Shown here: piece by piece, positions 14,939-21,178 of the stretch
Layout of the letters: the number at the start of each line of letters is the position of its first letter
Numbering within the stretch: position 1 is the stretch's first letter
Assembly (NCBI GenBank): GCA_964544765.1
Contig: CAZJDM010000073.1
Location: 1-21,178 of the forward strand
Length of the DNA: 21,178 nt
Direction: 5' to 3'
Source: CAZJDM01 sp964544765
Lineage (GTDB): Bacteria > Bdellovibrionota_B > Oligoflexia > CAYFLR01
Notes under the pieces: model-generated
The model's database searches: none
The model's input: the letters and a program-made list of their open reading frames with translations, nothing else
Told to the model about the DNA's origin: nothing
Translations under genes and position numbers: made by a program

Positions 14939-16192
14939 ATGACACTTGATAAACAAGCCCAACAATATAATATGTTTCCCTATCCTTCTTATCCCATATT
15001 TCCTAAATTTCGAAAATACCAAAGCTATCTTTTTAATTTTGAAACCTTAAAATATTTAACTACTGGAACCCATCACCCTCATCAACAAAAAAAAATTGCT
15101 CTCATTGGGTGCGGAACCTTTGAACCTTATGCCTATTCTGTAGCACATCCGGAAAGTGAAGTATGGGCCATTGATTTAAGTGAGAAATCGCTAGAAATTG
15201 CTGAACAAAGGATTAGACATCACAATCTCCCTATAAGAAAGATCCATTTTTGTTGTATGAAAATAAGTCAATTAACAAAACTTCAGCAAACTTTTGATTA
15301 TATTAATTGCTATGGCGTCTTACATCATCAAGAAGATCCCAAATCTGCATTGCTAACTCTAAACAAACTCTTAAAGACCGATGGAATCCTAAGATGTATG
15401 GTTTATCCCTCTTACCCGAGGCGACATATAACCGCTTTACATCAATTATGTCAACAACACTTGGGATTATCATTTGAACAACCTGACGCTTTAAATAGAT
15501 TACAAACGTTTGTAGATTCATTAGAAAGCGATAATCCACTAAAAGCAGCTTTTTATCTTTATCATCAGCATCCACCAGAAGAAATGGTCGACGCTTTTTT
15601 ACACACTTATCAAAAGCCTTTAACGATGAATGAGTTGCAATCATTAGTTGAATCAACTGGATTCAAGTTAAGTCAATTTTTATCACCTCATTTACCTTCT
15701 ATTCCTTTTACACCACCTTTAGTTACCGCCAAAAAAATACATCATTTATCAGATTGGGAAAAAATAAATATTTTAGAAAATGCAGGCGAGATACAATCCA
15801 ATATCGTTTTCATTCTTAATAAGCAAACAGATAACAAACCTATTGATTCAAACGTCAAGTATACCTTAAACGAAAGTAATGTTTCGTTAACCAATGAAAC
15901 ATTACTTTTTCTTAATCCTGCATTAAAACCTTTGATCTCAAAATTATCATGGTCCCCATCTTTCTTTGATTTTTTCAACATCAAAATCCCAGATACATTA
16001 GGCAAAAACAAATACCTGACCCTTAACAAATTGATAATATTAATATTAAAAAATTGTTCAGATGGTATTAAGTATTCAGAAATAATTAATCAGTTAAAAA
16101 GCCAGTTTGATCAAAAGAAAGTCAATATGACTGTTAAAAAGTTAATAAAATCTCTTTATGTATACAAACTAAAAGCTCATTCTCTTAAGTAA
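14939..16192 (+). CDS. Class I SAM-dependent methyltransferase with winged-helix-like tail
   Basis: The N-terminus 'QAQQYNMFPYPSYP' resembles the 'QYEENPYPRW' lead-in of one methyltransferase group. The Rossmann SAM-binding domain covers about residues 50-170: motif I 'IALIGCGTFEPYAYS', motif II acidic 'VWAIDLSEKSLEIA', and 'FDYINCYGVLHHQEDP' as the post-II/motif III region, followed by 'LLKTDGILRCMVYP'. Residues ~170-260 are helical and resemble the regulatory region of such enzymes. The final ~60 residues ('KYLTLNKLIILILKNCSDGI' then 'YSEIINQLKSQF') look like a winged helix. The substrate is unknown. The ATG at 14939 has AAAAGG only two bases before it, a weak site, and the promoter is not obvious. 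The next gene follows after six bases. The frame contains a perfect 13-base inverted repeat. Confidence 0.8.
   Translation: MTLDKQAQQYNMFPYPSYPIFPKFRKYQSYLFNFETLKYLTTGTHHPHQQKKIALIGCGTFEPYAYSVAHPESEVWAIDLSEKSLEIAEQRIRHHNLPIRKIHFCCMKISQLTKLQQTFDYINCYGVLHHQEDPKSALLTLNKLLKTDGILRCMVYPSYPRRHITALHQLCQQHLGLSFEQPDALNRLQTFVDSLESDNPLKAAFYLYHQHPPEEMVDAFLHTYQKPLTMNELQSLVESTGFKLSQFLSPHLPSIPFTPPLVTAKKIHHLSDWEKINILENAGEIQSNIVFILNKQTDNKPIDSNVKYTLNESNVSLTNETLLFLNPALKPLISKLSWSPSFFDFFNIKIPDTLGKNKYLTLNKLIILILKNCSDGIKYSEIINQLKSQFDQKKVNMTVKKLIKSLYVYKLKAHSLK
15873..15908 (+). repeat. Perfect 13-base inverted repeat inside the methyltransferase frame
   Basis: AAAGTAATGTTTC (15873-15885) and GAAACATTACTTT (15896-15908) are exact reverse complements separated by 10 bases, with T continuing to 15910. 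On the plus strand this looks like a weak intrinsic terminator within coding sequence (encoding 'ESNVSLTNETLLF'). Confidence 0.85.
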
Positions 16193-16198
16193 AAAATT

Positions 16199-16912
16199 AT
16201 GAAGTTACATTTATTAACCCAAAAAGTTTTAGAACTAGAAAAAGATGTCAACTTAGTTGATTCAACTGATTTAACAGAAACTTTTTTACATTCATCAACA
16301 AAACCAAATCTAACCCAAATAATTTCTCATGTAGGACAAAATAATACTCAGGATTCTAAAAAAACAAAAAACATTGTTATTACTTTTTGCTTAGAAAGAT
16401 ATTTTTACTTTTTATTAAAAAGTAAAAATATCCTAAACTCTCAATTTTCTCCAGATGAGTTAAAAAACAAAAATATTGATTGGTTAAGAGATTTCTTTGC
16501 GGAATTTAATGGTATAAACCTGGATAAACCTAGAATTAATGCACTTACATCCAAAGGAATTACAGTTCAAAATAAACGCCCTTTATTCTATGCAACTTGC
16601 GATTTAATGAACCACCTTTCTACGATTATTACTTTTCCTGAAACAGTAAGTCTTTTTATATTAAAAAACTTTCGCTGTTATTCTATCAAAACTATCTATG
16701 AACAATTAAACAAAAGCAGAATAAAGAATTTTGATTTTTATCCCAACACCTGGAAAAAATGCCCAATTGATCAACAATTAATAAATAAAAAAACTCTAGA
16801 TCAAACTTTAACTGAGACAAATGATTCTATTTCTTTGAAAAACAACCTGGCAATGAATGAACTAATTAATGGTCACAAATGGCCTTTTTTTACCGTTATG
16901 ATAACGTTATGA
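16199..16912 (+). CDS. Unrecognised 237-residue protein paired with the methyltransferase
   Basis: I do not recognise this protein. It has no signal peptide and no convincing membrane segment. It is rich in Lys, Asn, Ile and Leu and predicted mostly helical, with a few aromatic patches ('LERYFYFLLKSK', 'WLRDFFAEFNGINLDKP', 'NGHKWPFF'). It starts six bases after the methyltransferase stop with only a weak ribosome site, so translational coupling is likely and it may be a partner protein or a substrate-recognition subunit. Its DNA looks even more AT-rich than its neighbours, and it contains a 35-base nearly perfect palindrome. It ends 19 bases from the convergent acyl-CoA synthetase gene, with no clear terminator between them. 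Confidence 0.6.
   Translation: MKLHLLTQKVLELEKDVNLVDSTDLTETFLHSSTKPNLTQIISHVGQNNTQDSKKTKNIVITFCLERYFYFLLKSKNILNSQFSPDELKNKNIDWLRDFFAEFNGINLDKPRINALTSKGITVQNKRPLFYATCDLMNHLSTIITFPETVSLFILKNFRCYSIKTIYEQLNKSRIKNFDFYPNTWKKCPIDQQLINKKTLDQTLTETNDSISLKNNLAMNELINGHKWPFFTVMITL
16398..16432 (+). repeat. 17-base perfect inverted repeat with 1-base centre
   Basis: The left arm at 16398-16414 (GATATTTTTACTTTTTA) and the right arm at 16416-16432 (TAAAAAGTAAAAATATC) are exact reverse complements around a single T at 16415. It lies within the frame of the 237-residue protein and encodes 'RYFYFLLKSKNI'. An RNA hairpin of about 15 pairs could form in the message. Confidence 0.9.
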
Positions 16913-16931
16913 CAAACAAAGCCAAAATAAA

Positions 16932-18818
16932 TCATACATACAAATTCTGAATAACGTCATTATATTTTTTAGTAATAACATGTCTTTTCATCTTAAACAT
17001 GTTATTAAGTTCATCTCCCACTTCAAAGGGTTTAGGCAATAAGTAAAACCCACCAATAGTTTCAAATGGTTTAAACCCATTTCTACTGGAAATTAGAGTT
17101 CTAATTTCAGACTTAATAAGGCTTTTGGTTTTGTCATTACTTATTAGATCACTATAGCCCTTTATTTCCACCATATTTTCTTTGGCCCATGCATTGACTT
17201 TCTCTTCATCAACCACAATTAAAGCTCCCAGTTGTTTCTTATCCTGGCCAACAACCATAGCTTGTGCAATAAATTCTGAGTTTGTTAGCTTATTTTCAAT
17301 AGGAACAGGCTCAACATTCTCTCCAGATAACAATACTACAGTATCTTTAGCTCTTCCGGTAATCGAAATGGTATTATTAAAATTTATCATTCCAATATCT
17401 CCGGTGTTGATCCAACCATCATTCAATACTTTTTTTGTTGCCTCTATATTTTTATAGTACCCTTTCATAACCTGGGGTCCTTTAACAAAAATGACCCCAC
17501 TTTGTCCTTGAGGCATCGTGTTATTAAGATCATTAATATTACGGATTTCAACCTGCGTTTCCGGAATAGGACCACCAACAGAACCTATCACCACTTTATC
17601 AAGACTTCTTACCGAAATAACCGGAGAACACTCAGTCATTCCATATCCCTCCAAAACAACAATACCAATATCATTAAAAAAGGCATCAATATGAACAGGA
17701 AGAGCTCCCCCTCCTGATATGGTAAATCTAAGGTTACCTCCGGTAATCATACGTAATTTTCGGGGTATAAAACTCAAAGCTGTAGCAGGAATAAACCATA
17801 AAAGAGTACTAGCTATATGTTTAAAAAACTCCACTAATTGAACTAAAAACCGAGCCTTCTTGTATTTTATCGTATTACCTTTCAGGAAACGAGCTGCTGC
17901 TTTACATTTACTAGAAGAATAAATAGCTAAATTGAATAAAGCTTTTTTAAATCCTTCTCCTGAAGCTATTTTAATTTTATTATAAACTGTCTCCCATAGC
18001 CTTGGAGCGGATGCCATAATAGTAGGTTTTACTTCTTTAAGATCAACCACCAGATTTCTAATATTGGTATAATACGTTGGAGCTCCTACCGATAAAAACA
18101 AGTATTCAACAGCTCTTTCAAATACGTGCCATATAGGTAAAATAGATAAACCTCGATCGTTAGCGTTTAAGTTAACCATCGGAGCAATACTATTTACTTG
18201 TGAAACCATGTTATTATGAGTCAACATAACACCTTTAGGATTTCCCGTTGTTCCTGATGTGTAAATAATAGTAAACAAATCATCGGGATGAATATTATTC
18301 ATCCGTTTTTCAATCATCTTGTATTGGGTTTTATCAGATTTCTTACCTTTTTCAATTAAGGCAGATAAAGAAATTACTTCTGATCTTTCTTCAATATAGC
18401 CAGGATCCATTACTATATATTTTTGAACATTTGAGAGCTTATCTTTTAATTTAAGCACCCTATCTAACATTTTTTTATGTTCAACAAAAACCATAGTTGA
18501 TTCTGAATGATTTATAATATACAGAATTTCCTCATCTGTAATATCAACCCCCCTTGGCACATCGACAGCACCATTCATTAAAATGGCTAAATCACTAAGG
18601 ATCCACTCTAATCTATTATCAGATAAAATGGCCACATGATCGTGTGGTTCTAAACCGGCGTCAGATAAAGAAATGGCTAGGCCGATTGCCCTATCATGTA
18701 GTTCCTGCCATGTAATACCCACATATGGTTCAGAACGTTTGGGACGATATGCATAAGCTAAACCCTGAGGGTATCTATCAACAGTCTTCTTAAAGATAGC
18801 TGGAAGGCTCTTTCCCAT
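16932..18818 (-). CDS. AMP-forming long-chain fatty acyl-CoA synthetase
   Basis: ANL-superfamily ligase that activates fatty acids with ATP and CoA for beta-oxidation or lipid synthesis. Visible motifs are the phosphate-binding loop 'YTSGTTGNPKGVMLTH' (about 186-201), 'SGGGALP' (about 368-374), 'EGYGMTECSPV' (about 390-400), 'NTGDIG' (about 471-476), 'ITGRAKDTVVLLSGENVEP' (about 486-504, hinge and A8 region) and 'MFKMKRHVITKKY' at the C-terminus. The length of 628 and the 'FIPATALSFIPRKLR' insert fit the eukaryote-like/FadD15 long-chain group, which often sits at the inner membrane. ATG 18818 has AGGAG seven bases before it. It lies 69 bases after the DUF507 gene on the same strand, so cotranscription is plausible. 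The exact chain length is unknown. Confidence 0.93.
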   Translation of the reverse strand: MGKSLPAIFKKTVDRYPQGLAYAYRPKRSEPYVGITWQELHDRAIGLAISLSDAGLEPHDHVAILSDNRLEWILSDLAILMNGAVDVPRGVDITDEEILYIINHSESTMVFVEHKKMLDRVLKLKDKLSNVQKYIVMDPGYIEERSEVISLSALIEKGKKSDKTQYKMIEKRMNNIHPDDLFTIIYTSGTTGNPKGVMLTHNNMVSQVNSIAPMVNLNANDRGLSILPIWHVFERAVEYLFLSVGAPTYYTNIRNLVVDLKEVKPTIMASAPRLWETVYNKIKIASGEGFKKALFNLAIYSSSKCKAAARFLKGNTIKYKKARFLVQLVEFFKHIASTLLWFIPATALSFIPRKLRMITGGNLRFTISGGGALPVHIDAFFNDIGIVVLEGYGMTECSPVISVRSLDKVVIGSVGGPIPETQVEIRNINDLNNTMPQGQSGVIFVKGPQVMKGYYKNIEATKKVLNDGWINTGDIGMINFNNTISITGRAKDTVVLLSGENVEPVPIENKLTNSEFIAQAMVVGQDKKQLGALIVVDEEKVNAWAKENMVEIKGYSDLISNDKTKSLIKSEIRTLISSRNGFKPFETIGGFYLLPKPFEVGDELNNMFKMKRHVITKKYNDVIQNLYV

Positions 18819-18887
18819 AAAACAGCTCCTTTTAACAGTTCCTATTCAAATGTTTTTATCTATCTAAAAATATTTATAATATTTTAA

Positions 18888-19439
18888 TTATCTTTGTTGA
18901 GATCTCAATTCCATTAAGGCTTTATCAAACATTACATACCATTCATCTGAATATGGTTCAAGGTTTGCGTAATGTTTTTTAATAAAGGCATGTGCTTGAG
19001 CAAGGATTCCATCCTCTTCAGCAATAAAAAGTTGAATTGATCCAAAAATGGATTTTCTAAGAGTTTTATCATCTACATAAAAATCTAATTCATCTACTTT
19101 CCATAGGGCTTTTATAATTTTATTGGTCTGAACTTCAGCCCTCTCTTTACCACTGGTAATAACTACCTCTCTATTGCGCGCAATATTGTTTTTAATATCC
19201 TGTAATAGTTGAGCATCTGTTTCATCGGACTCATCAGCCAATCTTCTTTGAGCTTCAAGCATTTTTTTGGCTTCTCTAGTTATCCGCTCTTCTAATTTAA
19301 GATCTTGATGCAAAATATTCATTATTAGATTAACAACCACATCATCTGCATTTTCTTCTACAACTATATATTCAGCTTTTAGAAGATCTTTGTATATTTT
19401 TTCTCCCAGTCTTGGAATCTGACTAAATGTAATATTCAT
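18888..19439 (-). CDS. DUF507 family protein, tandem two-domain form
   Basis: A 183-residue helical protein. Residues ~10-75 ('GEKIYKDLLKAEYIVVEENADDVVVNLIMNIL', divided here as family features: an N-terminal helix, then an acidic turn, then 'LHQDLKLEERITREA') and residues ~105-183 ('NKIIKALWKVDELDF', 'AEEDGILAQAHAFIKKH', 'PYSDEWYVMFDKALMELR') look like two copies of the ~90-residue DUF507 unit. That unit is common in deltaproteobacterial genomes, in some lineages as two adjacent genes. The function is unknown. The ATG at 19439 has AAGGGG about 11 bases before it. It has its own promoter (19489-19518) and lies directly upstream of the acyl-CoA synthetase gene. Confidence 0.75.
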   Translation of the reverse strand: MNITFSQIPRLGEKIYKDLLKAEYIVVEENADDVVVNLIMNILHQDLKLEERITREAKKMLEAQRRLADESDETDAQLLQDIKNNIARNREVVITSGKERAEVQTNKIIKALWKVDELDFYVDDKTLRKSIFGSIQLFIAEEDGILAQAHAFIKKHYANLEPYSDEWYVMFDKALMELRSQQR

Positions 19440-19488
19440 ATGGATCTAAACCCCTTTTTATCATCATATGCCTTCGCCCACCATAGTG

Positions 19489-19518
19489 AGTATATTATTT
19501 AACCTTGTTTTTCAACAA
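19489..19518 (-). promoter_or_regulatory. Promoter for the DUF507 / acyl-CoA synthetase unit
   Basis: On the minus strand TTGTTG (19518-19513) and TATACT (19494-19489) are separated by 18 bases, about 50 bases before the DUF507 start. It is one half of a divergent promoter region. Confidence 0.55.
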
Positions 19519-19547
19519 TAAATAATGAAAATTTTATTCATGATCTA

Positions 19548-19576
19548 TTGAATTGATCTTTTCTGAATACTATAAT
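19548..19576 (+). promoter_or_regulatory. Promoter for the HEAT-repeat gene
   Basis: TTGAAT (19548-19553) and a perfect TATAAT (19571-19576) are separated by exactly 17 bases. The HEAT-repeat start codon is 40 bases downstream. Confidence 0.75.
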
Positions 19577-19615
19577 AACATTTAAACGTTTTTGATGTGA
19601 CCGAAAGGCTAATAT

Positions 19616-20356
19616 ATGTTTAAATCTATAAAATCATTCTTGAGAAAAAGAAAAGAGAAATCAATACAAAGTGCCATCAAAACCCTTTGTAATAAAAAGA
19701 CTAATAAAGATTCCAGATATGCAGCTATTGAAAAACTTGAAGAAGAAGCCAAAATTAATGATGTGGCCCTTACAGGACTAATCAAACGATTTAATTTCTC
19801 CATTGATCATTCCATTCAAGACACCAAAGAAAAAGAGCATATAAAATCAATTATTATCAAACATATGCCCCGACCCATTCCCTTTTTAAAAGATAACTTA
19901 CAAAAAGAATTCAATATTTCTTGGACCCTACAAACTCTCAAAGAATCTCTATCCGAAGAAGAAATTGTTCAACAACTACTTTGTGCTCTAGTTTATGACG
20001 ACATCTCCTTTTCTATAAATGATATTGAAAAAAACCTAGAAATTCTAAATATTTTACGTGATTATAAACACGAAAATATCTACGATAAAATCAAAGGATT
20101 TCTTGAATCTCATGACGAAAGAATCCGCTTTTCAACTATGGAGCTTTTAGCTGTCCAATCACCAGAACGCGCGGCAAAAGATCTGGCGATTTATATCAAC
20201 GACGAATCTATGGAAAATATTCGATTAAGAAGAAGGGTACTGGAGTTATATAAAGCAAATTCCTGGAAAGTACCCAATCCTCAAACGTATAAAGGGGGCA
20301 AAATCTGTGATGGTATTTATATCAATAGTAAAGGATTGATAAATATTATCGAATAA
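19616..20356 (+). CDS. HEAT-repeat protein of deltaproteobacterial type
   Basis: A 246-residue soluble alpha-helical protein. 'GLIKRFNFSIDHSIQDTKEKEHI' closely resembles the 'L.KRFTF.IDPSI.DEEEK..V' block of an uncharacterised HEAT-repeat family I associate with deltaproteobacteria. It is followed by helical hairpins with the usual spacing ('MPRPIPFLKDNLQKEFNISW', 'LNILRDYKHENIYDKIKGFL', 'DERIRFSTMELLAVQ') and the typical end 'LYKANSWKVP' plus 'GIYINSKGLI'. HEAT repeats form protein-binding solenoids; the partner is not known. ATG 19616 has AAAGG seven bases before it and a good promoter. It is divergent from the DUF507 gene and 26 bases ahead of the membrane-anchored HEIEIH protein, with which it is probably cotranscribed. 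Confidence 0.75.
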   Translation: MFKSIKSFLRKRKEKSIQSAIKTLCNKKTNKDSRYAAIEKLEEEAKINDVALTGLIKRFNFSIDHSIQDTKEKEHIKSIIIKHMPRPIPFLKDNLQKEFNISWTLQTLKESLSEEEIVQQLLCALVYDDISFSINDIEKNLEILNILRDYKHENIYDKIKGFLESHDERIRFSTMELLAVQSPERAAKDLAIYINDESMENIRLRRRVLELYKANSWKVPNPQTYKGGKICDGIYINSKGLINIIE

Positions 20357-20382
20357 TAAAATTTTAAAGTTCAGGGTTACCT

Positions 20383-20949
20383 TTGAATAGGATCATATTT
20401 AAACTTCTTTTTAGTTTTTTTTCCATCACAGTTATCCTCTATATTTTTAAAATATCGACTTATTCCCCTCCAAAACTACCTTATATATTAGAAGAATCTG
20501 CTAAAATTCCTGTCTTTTTTCATGGAAAACCTTCTTTTTCTCAAGAAAGTATTGATATCGCCATGAAGGCTTTCAGCATTAATGTAGCCAAAGAAGATTT
20601 TTGGCCCCTAATGGATCTTTCACAAGATGATAGAGGTGTTACTTATCCGGGAAGCATTTTAAACAAACCCCAAGTCTTTGTAGGCCCAGAAGCATTTATC
20701 AGTTGGGGAATATTGGGATCAACGCTGGCTCACGAAATAGAAATACATTGTCAACAAAACGTATATCTCATTGTATTTAAAGATTTATTAGGGTTTGATG
20801 GTACGGGCGATGCTGAACGAGAGGCCTATAGCCATGAAATATTTTATAAAAACCGTTTTCACCTCACCGATAGGGAAGTGGTAGATATCAGAGACATCAT
20901 GACCCAACATTATCCCTCCCTTAAATGGCCCATTTTAAGTAGTAAATGA
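20383..20949 (+). CDS. Membrane-anchored putative metal-binding protein (HExxxH)
   Basis: A 188-residue protein with an N-terminal hydrophobic anchor or signal (about 4-23), the rest predicted outside the cytoplasm. The central block 'STLAHEIEIHCQQN' carries H117-E118 and H122, with E120 and Q124/Q125. About 20 residues later 'GDAEREAYSHEIFYKNRF' offers E145, E147, H151 and E152. The layout resembles small zinc metalloproteases in which HExxH is followed by a downstream Glu ligand, but the second His is displaced by one position, so catalysis cannot be assumed. I do not recognise a named family. The start is TTG at 20383, with AGGG six bases upstream; no ATG precedes the hydrophobic segment. 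Its stop is one base from the end of the convergent gene on its right. Confidence 0.6.
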   Translation: MNRIIFKLLFSFFSITVILYIFKISTYSPPKLPYILEESAKIPVFFHGKPSFSQESIDIAMKAFSINVAKEDFWPLMDLSQDDRGVTYPGSILNKPQVFVGPEAFISWGILGSTLAHEIEIHCQQNVYLIVFKDLLGFDGTGDAEREAYSHEIFYKNRFHLTDREVVDIRDIMTQHYPSLKWPILSSK

Positions 20950-20950
20950 C

Positions 20951-21178
20951 TTATTCAACCTGATCCGCCATAAACTCTTTGGTTTTTTTAATATTATCCT
21001 CTATTTTATTTAAGCAATAAGAAATTTCAGCTTCAGAAAATTCGCCTCCCCCAAAAAGAATTTGTTCTTTTTTGCTTTCATCTAAATCCTCAAAAAAAGA
21101 CAAACTAATAGGTAAGTTCAAATCTTCACTATAAGCTTTTTTAATGGCCGTCATCCCTTGTAAAAAAGACCTGGAATC
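20951..21178 (-). CDS. C-terminal part of an unidentified protein (runs off right edge)
   Basis: The leftward frame is open from the window edge to the TAA at 20953-20951, giving at least 75 residues. An ATG at 21154 has AAGGG directly abutting it, too close to be a ribosome site, and the codons upstream are still open ('DSRSFLQG'). So the gene most likely begins outside the window. Visible parts are 'NLPISLSFFEDLDESKKEQI', a Gly-rich turn 'FGGGEFSEAE' and a charged C-terminal helix. I do not recognise it. It converges on the HEIEIH gene with a one-base gap. Confidence 0.5.
   Translation of the reverse strand, partial: DSRSFLQGMTAIKKAYSEDLNLPISLSFFEDLDESKKEQILFGGGEFSEAEISYCLNKIEDNIKKTKEFMADQVE

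Noticed and set aside
15303..16029. Minus-strand open frames opposite the methyltransferase gene.
   Set aside because: The plus-strand frame carries the SAM-binding motifs, and the opposite frames have no recognisable domains or start signals.
16025..16058. A third inverted repeat in the methyltransferase frame (about 14 of 17 positions pairing).
   Set aside because: It is imperfect and made almost wholly of A and T, so it is not clearly above background in this composition.
14939..16912. Methyltransferase plus partner as a restriction-modification system.
   Set aside because: The methyltransferase lacks a DPPY/NPPY DNA-methylase motif and a target-recognition layout, and the partner shows no nuclease motif.
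16905..16985. A shared bidirectional terminator between the 237-residue gene and the acyl-CoA synthetase gene.
   Set aside because: The 19-base gap has no stem with T-runs; only the small ATAACGTTAT palindrome in coding sequence is present.
20048..20085. A hairpin in the HEAT gene (ATATTTTACGTG against CACGAAAATAT).
   Set aside because: The stem needs a bulged base and is short; I could not separate it from chance.

Overview
The window is AT-rich, densely coding DNA from a Gram-negative bacterium. Signal peptides, a lipoprotein, periplasmic murein enzymes and a dipeptide-uptake locus show a two-membrane cell. Several genes belong to types I associate with the old Deltaproteobacteria in the broad sense: a tandem DUF507 protein, a HEAT-repeat protein with an 'RFNFSIDHSI' signature, an RdgC-neighbourhood-type protein with 'REFLTWLW', and a receiver protein with a long linker and a PopZ-like tail. 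I cannot place it more precisely. No tRNA, rRNA, CRISPR array, prophage or insertion sequence was seen, and no gap between genes exceeds about 200 bases.

Left part, leftward strand (10731 down to 1). In order of transcription: a degenerate TrpC-like protein, aminoacyl-histidine dipeptidase (PepD), a DacB-type D-Ala-D-Ala carboxypeptidase/endopeptidase, an MltD-like lytic transglycosylase, a 979-residue exported TPR protein and a 352-residue TPR lipoprotein. The two TPR genes overlap by 29 bases. Then, behind its own strong sigma-70-type promoter (1899-1927), comes dppA, followed by the start of dppB, which runs off the left edge. DacB and the transglycosylase cut murein peptide bonds and glycan strands, and the TPR proteins could be scaffolds for them. 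PepD and Dpp handle dipeptides.

Centre, rightward strand (10844-14885). A response regulator gene lies opposite the TrpC-like gene. Its leader holds three alternating 8-base sites spaced exactly 11 bases apart. A secreted protein of unknown function follows, then a 19-base tandem repeat, the REFLTWLW protein, and gap (NAD-dependent GAPDH) with a textbook intrinsic terminator.

Right part (14939-21178). A two-gene unit encodes a class I methyltransferase with a winged-helix-like tail and an unrecognised 237-residue protein. Both reading frames contain long perfect inverted repeats. Converging on it are an AMP-forming long-chain acyl-CoA synthetase and, upstream of that, the tandem DUF507 gene. 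From a region with clear divergent promoters the HEAT-repeat gene runs rightward, followed by a membrane-anchored putative metal-binding protein with an HExxxH motif. The tail of another leftward gene enters from the right edge.

The items most worth a second look are the triple-site leader at 10844-10873, the TrpC-fold pseudoenzyme opposite it, the murein/TPR cluster, and the hairpins inside the methyltransferase unit.
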